Source: Armigeres subalbatus (Eukaryota > Arthropoda > Insecta > Diptera > Culicidae). From it: 64,000 nt of DNA. Shown here in pieces: positions 19,837 through 32,064 of this stretch. Location: the NCBI RefSeq assembly GCF_024139115.2, contig NC_085140.1, forward strand, positions 48,597,995-48,661,994, written 5' to 3'. Numbering within the stretch: the first letter of the stretch is position 1; each line of letters starts with the position of its first letter. The notes under the pieces are model-generated. The model was not told the DNA's origin. It searched no databases and saw only the letters and a list, made by a program, of their open reading frames with translations. A program made the position numbers and the translations under genes.

Positions 19837-22578
19837 CTAATCTCTAGAATTCTGGCTATTTCGTTTGACTCTCTTCGATTCGTCTATACATTTAATGTGG
19901 TTCAATACAGATGCGTATGTTGTGTTTAACCCTTCTATGTCTGTCCGTTTATTGACGGTGTGGTTTGTGTTGGTTATATGGCACATTTCTAGGAAAGGCA
20001 AAGTGGATGTTCTGTAACTATGATCAATGATTTGTGTACGTTCTAGATTGAATCTGTGGTTGTGGTTGATACAGTGTTGGATTAATGCAGTTGTTGATTC
20101 TATTAGCGAGATTTTAGCTACTTTCAGTGTTAGTATTGGCATCGTTCAGTAGTTTTTCTAATTTGTTTACATTGGTTTTGTGTCCTGCTAGTCTCTTTTT
20201 CAAATATTTTTTAGTCATGCCTACATAACTACTCTGACAATCATTGCATGGAATTCTATAAATAACATTACTAATTTCTTCTTGCTGTTGCTGTTGCTGC
20301 TGTGTAGCTGTTTCAATTTGGTGTGTAGATTGTTTACTGTGTAACATTGCTTTGTGGTGATATAGATATCTGCATAATCTTTGGACAGCATTTTTGTTAT
20401 CCTCTGTGATAGAACCGGTACGTATGGAATGGATCTGTATGATTTACTATTTTGTGTTGTTTCAGGGTGCTGAGAAACCTGTACTTCATGTTGTACATCG
20501 ATGGGTCTGCTGGTAGTATGATGATGCTCGAAGAATTCCGTTATTTGGTGGTTGGTGTTGACGACAGTATCTGTTTGTTCAAATAGTGGTGTTGGCTGGT
20601 TGGTGGGACGATGGGCTGCTGGCATGATGGCTGGCTGGGTGGGTGGTTTGTTGGGAGGCTGACACAATGGTTGGCTTGGAATGGGTATTGTTGAGTTGGT
20701 GTAGGGTGGGCAGTGTGATGGGTGGGTGGCCTGCTGATTTGGTGATTGGCTGGTCGATTGTGTAACTACGGCGTGTTTCAGGTGGATGTTTTCGTGATTT
20801 TTGCTGATGTACAGATGCAGTAATCGGTTGATTAACTGTTTGGGATAATTATTCATCTGAAGGTGTCGATGAATCGTTGCTGCAATTTCTTTCGTTGATG
20901 TGTTGTATGTAAGCGAACACACCCTATGGATAAAGTTGTTGGCTACATTGATTTTATGCTTTGGTTGATGAAATGATGCATAATTCAACATCCTCCCTGA
21001 TGCGATAGGTTTGGCAAACCATTCAGTGGATAAAGTTTGATTTTCGTTGCGTATAACAGTCATGTCCAGAAAAGGAAGTTTTCTGTTCACTTCGGTCTCG
21101 ATGGTAAACTGTATTCTCGGTTCTACCTTGTCAAAAGCATCCAGTACCAGGTTTTCGGTGTTCGTTGGGATTGCCATGAAGATGTCGTCGACATATTTCT
21201 TAAATATTGTAGTCTCAAACGGTAGAGCACTCATAGCTGTTTGTATTACCGAGTCAAGTACAATGTCCGAAACAATTGGAGAGAGTGGATTTCCCATAGC
21301 AGTACCAAACGTCTGTTTGTAGAATTGTCTTTCGAAACAAAAATAGCTAGCTTCCATACAAAATTCCACAATCTCAATGAAGAGATCTAGGTTGATTTTG
21401 GTGTCAACTTCATTCCAGCGTTCTATGATATTACGAATAACCAAGTGACGTGGTACATTCGTAAATAATGATGTCGCATCTAGTGAGATCATTATAAAAT
21501 CTTGGGGTAATTTGCAGTGGTTTACTTCCTTACAAAAATCGAACGAACTCTTCGTACTATATGAGCTATGGAGGGAATTTTGGAGAATGTTTGCGATGTA
21601 CTTGGCCAACTTGTATGTTGGAGCCGTTATGTTGGGAATAACGGGGCGGAGCGGCAATTGTGGTTTGTGGGCTTTCGGTTGACCATAAATCCTCGGACAC
21701 GTTGCATTGTTGGACGATAATTGCTTGGATTGTTGGTAGTCAATCAGCTTTAAGTCTTTGAGCCTTTTTATTATGTTGTTGCTTTGAATCTGGTATCTGG
21801 ATGTAGGATCTGCTCGTACTTTGAGGTATGTTGATGGATCACTAACTAAGATACGCATCTTCTGATCATATTCCTCTCTCATCTTGATGACCGTTCTTTT
21901 CCCTTTGTCCGCTGATAGAACACATATCTCTGGGTTTGAACGTAGGTATTTCTTTGTGGTGTCTATCGCCGTTTCACAGAATTTCGTGACGTTGTCTCGT
22001 GTTTCTACCATCGAGTGGAAACCATGAATGAAATTTTGCATAACATTCACGATTTGGCAACGGTTTTTATCTTGCACCTTTTTGTCGGTGTTTGTAAGCA
22101 GAATTTGTTCTGTTTCTGCTAGGAGGTGGTAGAATGGCACCTGCGATAGTGACGTTATCGGGAGAGCGAACTTTGGACCAAGACTGAGGAGATGTAGGGT
22201 GCTAGCTGGGATCTCTAGGTTGGTTGCGTTTAGGATGGCTTTTTCGTTGAACGATGGTTGCATTGCATCGTTCAGCTTGGGCGCCTGTGTTATGTTGGTG
22301 AGTTTCTTCGACGTTTGTTTCTCTTTTCTACTCAGCCAATTGATGTACGCTGACTGTTGTGTATCCACGAAATCTTGAGCGATCCTTACGTTGGAAAGAG
22401 ATTGCAATCCTAATTTTGCTGCGTGCATTTGTGTAGTGATCTGCTTTATCTTGTAGAACGTTTGTTTGATTTCTAGATTCAAGATAGCTTTTTTGAATCT
22501 GTTGATAGTCCTATCAATCTTATTGATGTATGGACCATTTTCCGATAAAAGCTCATGTACGTATTTGAACGAGTTCAC
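19837..22578 (-). pseudogene. Penelope-like polyprotein: RT plus GIY-YIG endonuclease, frameshifted
   Basis: The main frame, 22578-20221 (785 residues), starts with MNSFKYVHELL. Residues ~220-240 carry VLSADKGKRTVIK, the conserved start of Penelope RTs. ATSLFTNVP, GTAMGNPLSPIVSD and KKYVDDIF follow, with catalytic YVDD at 462-465. A Pro/Thr/Gln-rich linker of about 60 residues follows. The endonuclease lies in a second frame (20347-20114): NVIYRIPC, CNDCQSSYVG and KKRLAGHK match GIY-YIG nucleases with the CxxC typical of Penelope. The domain finishes in a third frame (20142-19837). The first shift is at or near the glutamine repeat (~20280-20310) and the second near 20120. The protein would nick DNA and copy the element RNA. 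Frameshifts may be real decay or assembly error in the repeat. Confidence 0.9.
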
Positions 22579-22591
22579 TATGTGTGTAGTT

Positions 22592-22811
22592 CACAAATTT
22601 CCAAACCTGACAGTTATTGTAAGACTAAACATTAGACAAGGAACAAACATAATATTGTAAGTCAAATTTTAACAAATATGTATAACACACAACTCATTAC
22701 CCAATTAATTATAGTTTCCCCTGATGAAGACACCAACCCCGTGTCGAAACGTTGGACAAATATAAATCTTGTTTTAATCCTTAAAGACTGCGTAGCCGTT
22801 TTAAGTTAAAA
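22592..22811 (+). repeat. Penelope terminal repeat, 5' copy (inverted)
   Basis: Mirror copy of 19408-19627 lying just upstream of the RT start at 22578. Differences between the copies are few, for example within the ribozyme stem II and one base near 22708. Confidence 0.88.
22713..22762 (+). ncRNA. Hammerhead ribozyme motif in 5' Penelope repeat
   Basis: CTGATGA at 22721-22727, stem II GACAC/GTGTC (22729-22733 with 22741-22745, loop CAACCCC), then GAAAC at 22746-22750. A49-C50-G51-T52 is a palindromic ACGT that would be stem III only between two RNA molecules, as reported for Penelope ribozymes that act as dimers. The expected cleavage is after U22753. GG at 22754-22755 pairs with CC just before the core as stem I. 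One extra A (22728) separates the core from stem II. Confidence 0.75.
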
Positions 22812-22822
22812 TAAAAATGAAT

Positions 22823-23163
22823 TTAGGTTTTTTTTATCACGATTAAACTCACGAACGAATTGACCAACATGTTCCATTAGCGTGTAGCAGCACAGATTGC
22901 ACGATGGAATTAAACTTTTTTTTGCATTCCAAATGGCTTATACATGTTTTGTTGATTATGTATAACGCATCCACTGGGCAAAATAGCCTCACTCATAAAA
23001 TCCCTCATATAATTTGTTGTAGGACATTTATGAATCAATATTACCATTACAATCCCTTCATATTCACTTAAATTTAACGATTTGCGATTCTTTCATCTTA
23101 TCCGTAAGATTGGTCGTTCAATCCAAAACAAACAACCTTGCGTTCATTATTATTTTACATTTC
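22823..23163. other. Spacer with repeat fragment
   Basis: The first ~60 bases (CGATTAAACTCACGAACGAA, TTGACCAACATG) resemble 11180-11240. The remainder shows nothing. Confidence 0.35.
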
Positions 23164-23424
23164 TTTTTCTTCTTATTGGCATTACATCCCCACACTGGGA
23201 CAGAGCCGCCTCGCAGCTTAGTTTTCATTAAGCACTTCTACAGTTATTAACTGCGAGGTTTCTAAGCCAGGTTACCATTTATGCATTCGTATATCATGAG
23301 GCTAGCACGATGATACTTTTATGCCCAGGGAAGTCGAGACAATTTCCAATCCGAAAATTGCCTAGACTGGCACCGGGAATCGAACCCAGCCACCCTCAGC
23401 ATGGTCTTGCTTTGTAGCCGTACA
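23164..23424 (-). mobile_element. tRNA-derived SINE, Feilai-like, head truncated
   Basis: Reverse-complement copy of the 7867 SINE from its TTCTTCTT-type tail to the AAAGCAAGACCATGCTGAGG region. The first ~20 bases of the tRNA-like head are missing at about 23424. Confidence 0.8.
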
Positions 23425-24341
23425 AAGTTTGTGTACATTTACCATTCATCATTTTACACCATCATTTGAGTTGCCCCTGGCCCATTTTTAAAACATTTTT
23501 TATATGCATTAGAAAGTCATGAAAACCTTGTTGTTTCGAATAGGAGATCATTGTGAAATGTAGCTGGTTTTGTAAATTTTGCATCTACACGTTGAAATGG
23601 TTGGCACACCTTTGGGCATGTATAGATCGCCAAAAGACAGATATAAACTTTTATTTCTTTCGCCATTACCTACGGATTATTATTCCTAATTTTTATTGTT
23701 TCTGATTGCAATCCATGCATTGCAGGAACATTGTTTTAGCGGTTACAAAAAAAAAACAAATAATCAACAATGAGCGTTGACAACTGTTCATTTGTTAGCT
23801 TATAGGTTGCATCGGCGTCATAATTTGACTCTCAAGACCACCAAGTCTGGAAGAGGTTTTATGTAGCATGTTCGATGTGAGTGTATTATAATACCTTTAC
23901 TCCTGAACTGGAACGTATATTAGGTTTTAATTATTGCAATAAAACTGGCCAACTGGCCGTGACATGGTTGTATAGCGGTCTACAAGAGGATGTGAGAACT
24001 GGGAAGTCTGCATGAGAGGTTTTGAGATTAGGTTCCGAAGTACGCTATAAAACTCTGATACAACCTCGATTGTTACATGGGAATGATAGTGCCGTTCCTC
24101 TGCACGCCGGATGCTCCCGTGTGCAATGTAGGTTTTTCCTCCTACATACACCCCGGAAATAATTTTCTGATGTTCACACAAAATGGTCATGTTTGAGGAC
24201 CAAAATCTCGATTTCTAGCGGTTAGATGGAGGACGTATTTGGCATCCCAGCCTAAGTGACTTAAATTTTCAATTAATGATGGTTTAGTATGAATGTTTAC
24301 TGAAAAGGTACGTCTTAGTTGGAAATAATTATAAAGCGTCT
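23425..24341. other. Spacer, no gene seen
   Basis: A frame of 87 codons on the minus strand at 23927-24190 has no recognisable motif or codon pattern and is not called. Confidence 0.4.
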
Positions 24342-24391
24342 CTTCTTCTTCTTCTTCTTCTTCTTTTTCTTATTGGCATTACATCCCCACA
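24342..24391 (-). mobile_element. SINE 3' stub (Feilai-like)
   Basis: Only the (TTC)n tail and TTATTGGCATTACATCCCCA, the last ~20 body bases, are present: a severely 5'-truncated copy, showing that the tail end is where integration starts. Confidence 0.75.
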
Positions 24392-27300
24392 GGTTTACGA
24401 TTGATAATTTTAAAAAAGTCTCCCATTTAGCTCGCACAATACTCTATATTTTACAACCATTTGTTTTACTTCTAATTGATCCAATTATTGAAAATAAAAA
24501 TGAAGATTTCAAAATTTCGCTCTTCATTGCCATACCACTGAGCCGGAGTGATTCTTAACACTTTTACAAAACGGTATCATTGAAAAAACACCTACCTGAA
24601 AATCGTCACATACAACCAAAGCTGTTAATCACCACACAATAATTTTAAACACACGCACTTCAATTCTGCCTATTTGTTCTTTTCACCAGAACTTATTTAA
24701 GCATATTATAATACATTTTAAAATGTATCCTCAAACCGATCAAAAAATCACCTCGGCCCAAGTGCTGCCAAAAGGTCAGGAGCCTTTTTTTAGTATGAAA
24801 ATAATCCTTCATCGTTAATAGGTAAACTGTCCAATATTTACGTTGACGCTGTCATACTATTTATAATTATCTCAATTTAAAAAAAGTGAAATTAATATAT
24901 TTTTTTAAGTGTTTAGAAGGAAATTTGATAAGTGAATATATATTCTCAAAATAAAAATTATTATGAATAATACCATCTGGCATCACACATCACGCACGTC
25001 ACGTGCATATTTTTGATTACATCGAATTTCCTACCGTCCCGAGAGAGAGAATGAGAGTAAGATGTTGAGAGTTAGTAAAATATTGCGTATGCCGAAGAGA
25101 CTTGGGGTATGCCGGAAAACCCATCGCTGTGACTGAAATGAGTGCTGCACCTTGTTAATTTAAATCAAATAAAAGTATTTTCAATTGATGTTTAGCAAAA
25201 ATAGTTATTTTTTCAACAAAGGTGAACCCCATTGCAGTATTACACGGCCCACAAAACTCAGGAAAAGTTGCTCCTTGTCATAAATATGAATTAAATAATG
25301 CAGTCGTACGCATGTTAGGCCGGGAATGGGTTAGCGAATGCCTTATAATTATTCCCGGGGGTGTATAAAAGTGCTAAACTGCCGCTAAAAGCAGGTCCAC
25401 CTTATATGAACAGTAAATAAAGCGAATTTGTGACCGCTTGCCATTTAGCGGCAGTCAAAATATGTTTGGTTTTAAAATAAGAAGTGTATTGCAAGTATGA
25501 AATAACTTGCAGCGTATTAAAAACTCAATCGTGTATCATAGTTTACAGAATTGTCATTGGTGCTCCCCTCGGTTGATATTATTTAGCTTACTGATAACAG
25601 CACTACAGACAATACTTACCCCCTTCTCCATCCCGCAAAATTGCATCAATTTGATGTCACCATATCGGACAGTAAATGTATACCAGCGTAATGGTCAATT
25701 GACCAACGGTCGGGCAAATCGCACGAGAAGACAGGAAGAAGTCTTCGATTCCCGCCATACCGGGAGCCCCTCCATCCGCTGTGATAAAGTGCAAATAATT
25801 GCTCCCCGCGCTCACATTTCCTGATTATCGATGATGTCGCGCAGAGGCCCTCTGACGGGGTATCTTCATCAAATCAGACCTAATAATTATACCCAGCCAT
25901 GCCATCATTATTGGAACAGGGTTGATCACGATTGGGGATGGTGTTGGGGTGGGGTGTTGGGCAGTTTTCGGCGCAGTCGAAGTGGGCAATTAGTTTGAAT
26001 TTCTTCGTCATTTCCTTAGCCCCCGGGCAGAATCGAACTCTGGGAAAGGACGCTTTTTCCCAGGACTTGACAACGCGGATCCAGTTTCGGTGGTTCTTTT
26101 TTGGCGACTAAGCGAGGTGGGTTTTGCACGTCGGCAACGAGTGGTTGGAGGGGATTCATTCATAAAAAAATCGAGTATTTTGCAGGTCGATTGCGTGATT
26201 GGTGTGATTACAACTACTACTCTAGCGGTACTACACAATCAGAGAGACTGTTGGATGTGTTCCTCAAGGAACTTGGTTGTTGGGGGAACTCGTTCTGTGA
26301 TTACCGGTTTTTTGGAGAATTAATAAGCTTTGTATAGGACACCTGCGGGAATTGTTCAATATTATTTGTTATTTTCCAGGAAACAACATGTTTTTTTTTA
26401 AATTTCAACTTTTAGTATTATTTGCACCTTAAGCATGATTTTGAAATTTAGAATAATAAGTTAAAATATCGAAAATATTTACTACAGATGTTGTTTCGCA
26501 GAATATTCAATATCGTTTTAACTCAATGCTGACAGTATGTTTATTATTAAGGACTATCACGGTAGAGTCCGTAAGTAACTGTCACAAGGATGTCCTAGCC
26601 TTTATTTAATAGGCGATCAACATATCTAATATTTTTGTATGCTGCAACAGAGCAACAATGAAAAACTTTTTCCTTGCTGTATATAGCTTGTTTCTAGAGA
26701 TTTATGCCCTTAAGCTAGATGTAATTTTGAAGTTGGATTCTACCTTGCTTGACCTTAACGATACTGCTGAACTATTAAACAAATTTTCTAGTGACGTAAA
26801 ACAAATTGAGTAATATTTCTTTTTTTTTCTGACGTGATTGTTTTGTATTTTGTCAAAAACAATGCAATGTTCAGAAAATTATTTCTCAGAACAACATAAT
26901 TGTTCGGTGTCGTTGATGCTGCATAAAACACAATCAATTCCCTTTCAATAAAACTATAAATTATATTATTACCATTTGAACTTGATAGTCGTAAAACCAG
27001 TTTGATCCCGATTGCCCGAAATGACCCAGACCGGAATTTGAATCAGATAAAATACTCGTCACAGTTCCACCTTGGTGGACCCTTCCGAGAGCATCGAGGT
27101 ATCAAATTACCTTTAAGATGCATTAATTAGTCACTTTTTCCCTTCTCACGGGATGCTGCTCAAGAGGCTACAATTTGGCACTTCTCATAAAAAAACTTCC
27201 CATGGCAAAAGGCAAAACTGGTCTTAAATTTTGAAATTAGCAACTTTTTGAAACGGCATACACAGGAGTGTTTTTGCAATTTAGCTCGCAGAAATCGTTT

Positions 27301-28587
27301 GGTAATTATTGTTAAACCAGCTTCTGATATACTTGCGCTCAACTTTTCGAAAGAACCGATGTTCATACAAACATCAAACCGGGCGTAACAAATTAAATTA
27401 TTGCTTCTAATTCTTAAAATATGTTGAAGCTATTGAAATATAAGGTAAGGACGAAAATTAAATACTAATTAGTTACTAAAATTAAGTACCATTTGGATTG
27501 TCTGTGAGCAATTTCACATGAGCCATTAAAAATCGGGTTTAAAGACTTGTTTTAGATGGGTACCAGATTTTGTTTTAAGGAAATTCCAGAAAAATCAATG
27601 AAATACTCCCATGTGCAGTGTAGTTGCCTTTGCTTGCTAGCCGTGATTATTCCCGATTCTGACTTCCTTCACCATGTGGCTCCGGCTGACGGAGTAGTTA
27701 TCCGCGGGCACCAAAACAGATTGACCATCATAATAATAAACGTTTGATGCAGCGCATCAACCAACCAGCTCACGAAGAGACCGAGCAAAATGCAACATCG
27801 AGGAGTAGCAGCTGTGCAGCCTTCCTAGCAGCAGCGGGAGGAAGCAACCTGGCAGGACAGAGAACGAGAAACACTGTCGACTTGATAAGTATCGTGAGAA
27901 ACTGAAAGTCCCAAATCATCATCCCACCGCACCCCACTCCGCGACTGAGGGTGCTGTTGCTTCTGCTGGTGCCGATGGGCCTATTCTGTTCTTTGGTTTG
28001 TGCATTTCCATTACGTCACAGAAGTGTGCACCGCGTGCTGCACCCTGTTGCAGGTTGGTGTGAGCAAGAGCGAAAGCAAACCGATCAGGATATCGCCCTC
28101 CTTGTCGTAACTTTCTCACAGTTCTGAGCCTTTGTTTGTTTCCCATTATTCCGTACGGTCGACCGAAGGGAGCAGCTGTTCCGTTTTGTTCTACGCTCGG
28201 TTTTGTTCAGCCTGCCAGAACGAAGCAACGGTCCTTTGCGTGCGGGAGGATAACACAAGAGAGAAACGAATGAATGGTTCATTTTCTCCTCCAGGCTTTC
28301 ATAGGTTTGTTCGGTTTGTTAGGAGAATCATTTATGATTCATCGCAACAGTGTTGGCAAGCTGCACCACTTATCACATATTTATTATAATGTTACGTTTT
28401 GATAGAGCAAGTAAATTGAACTCAGCTGAATTCAATTGACTTCAATTGAATTCAATGGCCAAAAGTTGAAGAGGTTGTATGAAACAAGTGAGTGGAACCT
28501 TGAAGCACCTACCCAAACTAAACTTTAAGTTTACTACAGAATTGAGCGCCAGTCCAACATAGTCGTGTTTGTTGTAATTTGGTTTGG
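24392..28587. other. Long spacer without recognised gene or repeat
   Basis: About 4.2 kb. Part of it (25830-26300 and 27600-28330) is more GC-balanced and repeat-poor, possibly regulatory or untranslated DNA. Reading frames up to 105 codons show no family motifs and overlap on both strands. Nothing here is supported as coding. Confidence 0.4.
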
Positions 28588-29340
28588 CGGCGGCGTGAAT
28601 CGGCGTGGCGATTTTTTAAAGCATCTTTGGAAAAATATCCAGATTTTTTCGAGAATTTTCCTAGACTTGTCTGGAAAAATCACCTGGATTACGATGGAAA
28701 AATACCGTGCACACCCTAACCAAGTGAATATTTCAAAGTACAGAATTATCACTGGAAATTTATTTCCAAGTTCCCCCAGGAAGTAATTCCAAATTACCCC
28801 AGCTCTTTTTAATTCCCATCAAATCATTTCAGAGTTTTCTTGGTAAGCTTTTTAAGCTTCCCCCGAGAAACTCCTTTGAATCGTCTTAGACGATTGAATA
28901 CATTCCACTAAAAAGAGCTTAAAATTTTTTTTTTGAAGACTCTTTTGAGTTTCCCAGAGATTTTTTTTTCAGAATTGTTCTCCGAAGATTCTTCCACAGA
29001 CAGACGTTCAAGAAACATGCAATAACTTATGCAAAAAACATTATCGTCCGGTTGCCAAGTCCAACTCGAAAACTGCAATGCTTTTTAACTTCAATTCGAT
29101 AGTTGCCACAGTTTTGCAGTTATCGGACTGCTAAACTTCAAACTGATGTCAAAGCTAATGACAGCTGCATTGCACTGTACATTGAGATGACCTTTTATTG
29201 CATCTGATGTAGATCGACAACGGTTTGACGTCTAAAATGCGTTGCAGACATCGAACGGCAATCGTTAACTGAAAAGTAAACATATTACAGTTACCTAACG
29301 GCTATAATTAAGCGAACAGATAGTGTCACGAGTCACAACA
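28588..29340. repeat. Internal fragment related to the 5.67-10.28 kb hAT-like element
   Basis: GGCGGCGTGAATCGGCGTGG followed by CGATTTTTT at 28588-28618 matches 5776-5806. CGTCTTAGACGATTGAATAC and CATTCCACTAAAA at 28879-28912 match 6892-6923. Order and orientation are kept, so this is a second, end-less copy of the same family. Confidence 0.65.
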
Positions 29341-29859
29341 TTTTGGTGGTCGTAATTCTTGGCTTTGGTTTTAATAAGCAGTTTTGGTTTTAACTTTTGC
29401 AAATTATATTCAAATTGTCCCCTTTTTTTACCAGCTCTACTTTATGCTGTTTGATTTCATGAAAATGCATGTACACGTACAGTAGCCGTTCGATAAATGC
29501 AACGCCTTTTAGACGTCTCATTTTCACATTGTATGAAGGGTGTCCACAGTTAAATTTCATTACTCAGATCTGCTCGCTGAAAATACATCTCTAAGCCTAT
29601 TGTCATAAATTTCTTGAAGATTGAAATACAATATGTCAGTTTCAAGTTTCAAGCTTGCTTGATTTTTTTAAATCTCGTTTTATATTTATAGTCGATTATC
29701 ATAGTCCTAACTAGAGTCTCGGTCTAGAGGGGGCCATGGTATGGGAATTCTGAGAATAACATTGGAAATTTTTTTAAGATACTTAAGTACCGATGAACAA
29801 AAATTTGGAATCGTAAAGTGTTTTTTATGAGTTATCAAAAACAATCAATTACCAGAATA
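29341..29859. other. Spacer, no gene seen
   Basis: AT-rich with no motif recognised. Confidence 0.35.
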
Positions 29860-30004
29860 ACATGCGTTTTCTCAGTTCAATCAAAGTTAATTGCCTATTT
29901 CCGGGGATTCAACCACCCGACTTGGACGTTAATTTACAATGTTATGAAAACTCATATGTGAATATGTACGTTATGTGGCAGACATTGATTTGGAAAATGT
30001 ATTG

Positions 30005-30088
30005 TAATCACTTTCCCTTCGATGGGACTCGAACTCATGACCCTACAGTACGCTAGACTGGTGCTTTAACCAGGTGGGTAAAGCGCTT
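30005..30088 (-). repeat. tRNA-like sequence, probable head of a different SINE
   Basis: On the minus strand CACCTGGTTAAAGCACCAG and GGTCATGAGTTCGAGTCCC resemble A- and B-box regions of a tRNA. The acceptor strands do not pair and the anticodon region is not convincing, so this is not an intact tRNA. It is more likely the Pol III promoter of a tRNA-derived SINE whose body extends toward 29860. Confidence 0.5.
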
Positions 30089-30915
30089 ATATGACCACAA
30101 ATAGCCTTCTTCGACATAAACACTAGCTTACTCAACCAAAATTGTTTGTTGAAGTGTGCTCATTTTGATGTACAGGGGTTAGACAAAAAGGATGAGAAAG
30201 GCAAAATTTTGTCGAAATTCAAATTAGCATAACTTTGTGAAAAATCAACCGATTTAAATAAAACCGGAAGCATTGGACGCAGAAATTCTTCTTGTTTCAT
30301 ATACTTCATATAAATTTTGGGATGGTTTGCGGACACCGAAGATGTTCCGGGTTAAACAGGTGTATGTTTAAAACACATTTTTTCCGCTGCCTGTCAGTTT
30401 TTGTGACGTAATTTTTCAACATGTTTCTCGAATGTTCTAGAAACTAAAACTCAATAGCAGTCCAATGAAGATCTAGAATCCGTCGAAAATACGTCGAGAA
30501 ATGGCCATTTCTGTGAAATCGGTTCCGGGAATATGATAAAATTGATTATGGATTAAAATCGTGCGAATACGGTTATCAAACTTCATGTTTTTGCATGGTG
30601 AAGAATAAAAATACATTTTCAGGACCATTGAAGTAACTAGCCACCTCTTAGCAGTTCCCGGTGCCCCGGAGAAAGTGGCCAGATTTGGAACCAATCGGAA
30701 CCATGTAATATTTGTATAAAAGTTCATGGTATTCAAATGCGATGATTACAGAAACATGTTCAAAACCGTGTAGAATTGGATCAAGGAACATGACCAAATT
30801 ACAAACCAAATATAAATTTGCACTGGCAATAAGAAAAATTCACTGATGATTGTTGAACATTGAAGTTATTGAACATTCAAGTATCGCTGTTTCTATTTAA
30901 TTTATCCTACTATTC

Positions 30916-31200
30916 ATGATACAGTCAATTTTTCCGAAAGGTAATGGTATTTTCCATAATGCTCCGATACATACAGCAAAAATAATTAAGACGTGGTATA
31001 CAGATCACAGCGATGACTTTCAACATCTTATGTGGCCTGCACAGTCACCTGACTTGAATATTATTGAGCTGTGGTCAACCCTGGAGGCAAGGATCAGAAA
31101 TATTTTCCCACCACCATCATCACTGAAAGAATTGGAAAAATCTTTAATTGAAGAGTGGCAACAAATACCCTTGGACGTTGTTCGTAAGCTGTACGACTAG
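30916..31200 (+). pseudogene. Tc1/mariner transposase, C-terminal remnant
   Basis: The 94-residue frame contains NAPIHTAKIIKTWY, WPAQSPDLNIIELWS and a final WQQIP block, the C-terminal half of a DD-E transposase that cuts and rejoins transposon ends. The expected catalytic aspartate before NAPIH is replaced by histidine (IFHNAPIH); the catalytic glutamate in IIELW is present. The spacing between these two positions is 36 residues, more than the 34 of classical Tc1. The DNA-binding domains and the first aspartate are missing upstream. It is a dead fragment of the surrounding element. The methionine at the frame start is not a real start. Confidence 0.85.
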
Positions 31201-31380
31201 ATTCTAAGGAGAGTTCAAACTGTTCTCGCGACAGAAGGTGGCCCACTCGCTATTGAAAATTACTTAAATATAAAATGATAATAAAAATACGCCGAGCTTC
31301 TTAAAATTTATCAAAAATAAATGAATTGGCAATATCGGGTTCAATATTTTTAGTTATTTTAATCATTTATCATATTTCTT

Positions 31381-31513
31381 GACCAACATTTGAAAAGGGC
31401 GTAACATACAAAATTTATTCCTTCTGATTCTTTGTATACATATATAGCTATATATGTGGACGAAGAATCAGAAGGAATTAATTTTGGCTGTTACTCCCTT
31501 TTCAAATGTTGGT
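31381..31513. mobile_element. 133-bp palindromic MITE
   Basis: Arms 31381-31432 and 31462-31513 are inverted copies (ends GACCAACATTTGAAAAGGG) with a TATATA-rich centre. A few mismatches lie within the arms. It sits inside the Tc1-type element. Confidence 0.85.
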
Positions 31514-32064
31514 CTATATTTGATCATATTCCCTGATCCAATTCACCAAGAACCTGCTACAGTGTGGCCAGTGAGTCTCAAAGCCCAGAACATGTTCTTA
31601 TAATAATCGCATTTAAAAAACATGATATTTTATACTAGGGGCAGCAGGGACTATGTCCAAGGGCTTGACGATCCTTCTCCAGGCCATCTGCGAGTTGTGG
31701 CGCCTGCCTAGGATGTGGTGGGGGTTTGACAGTGAGCCCTGTTAAACCTCTATAAAAAGCTGCATGAATCCGCAAGTAGGCTCCGCCAAAGCGACCGTGT
31801 GCCGCTCAAAGCGCACAAGCCCAAGTCCTGGTGTTAGGTGGGACGCTAAACAGCCCTGACACGACGGCCCTACGACGAGACAGGAGGTTTGCGCAGGCCC
31901 AATAAGCCGCCTTTAAAAACAACTATTACGAACGACATAGAAGATAATACGACTCGATACAATCGGCAACGACCTAGGCGACGAATAGAGGAACACGATT
32001 GGAACCTTGAACATGGAACTGCAAGTCGCTAGGCTTCGCAGGTTGCGACAGGATAATCTACGAT

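Larger units (their letters stand above)
19377..22808 (-). mobile_element. Penelope-like retroelement with inverted terminal repeats
   Basis: A minus-strand frame joins a Penelope-type reverse transcriptase to a GIY-YIG endonuclease. Flanking it are ~220-bp terminal repeats in inverted orientation (19408-19627 and 22592-22811), each with a hammerhead-ribozyme core. A 14-bp direct repeat AAATAAAAATGAAT brackets the unit. On the left a ~31-bp extension (19377-19407) lies between the duplication and the terminal repeat, like the one-sided tail described for Penelope. The terminal repeats are almost identical, implying recent insertion, although the coding frame has shifts. Confidence 0.92.

Noticed and set aside
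23927..24190. 87-codon minus-strand frame
   Set aside because: No recognisable domain, no splice or start context support; length is within chance in this composition.
30005..30088. Possible intact tRNA gene on the minus strand
   Set aside because: A- and B-box-like words are present but acceptor strands and anticodon arm do not form; a SINE head is more likely.
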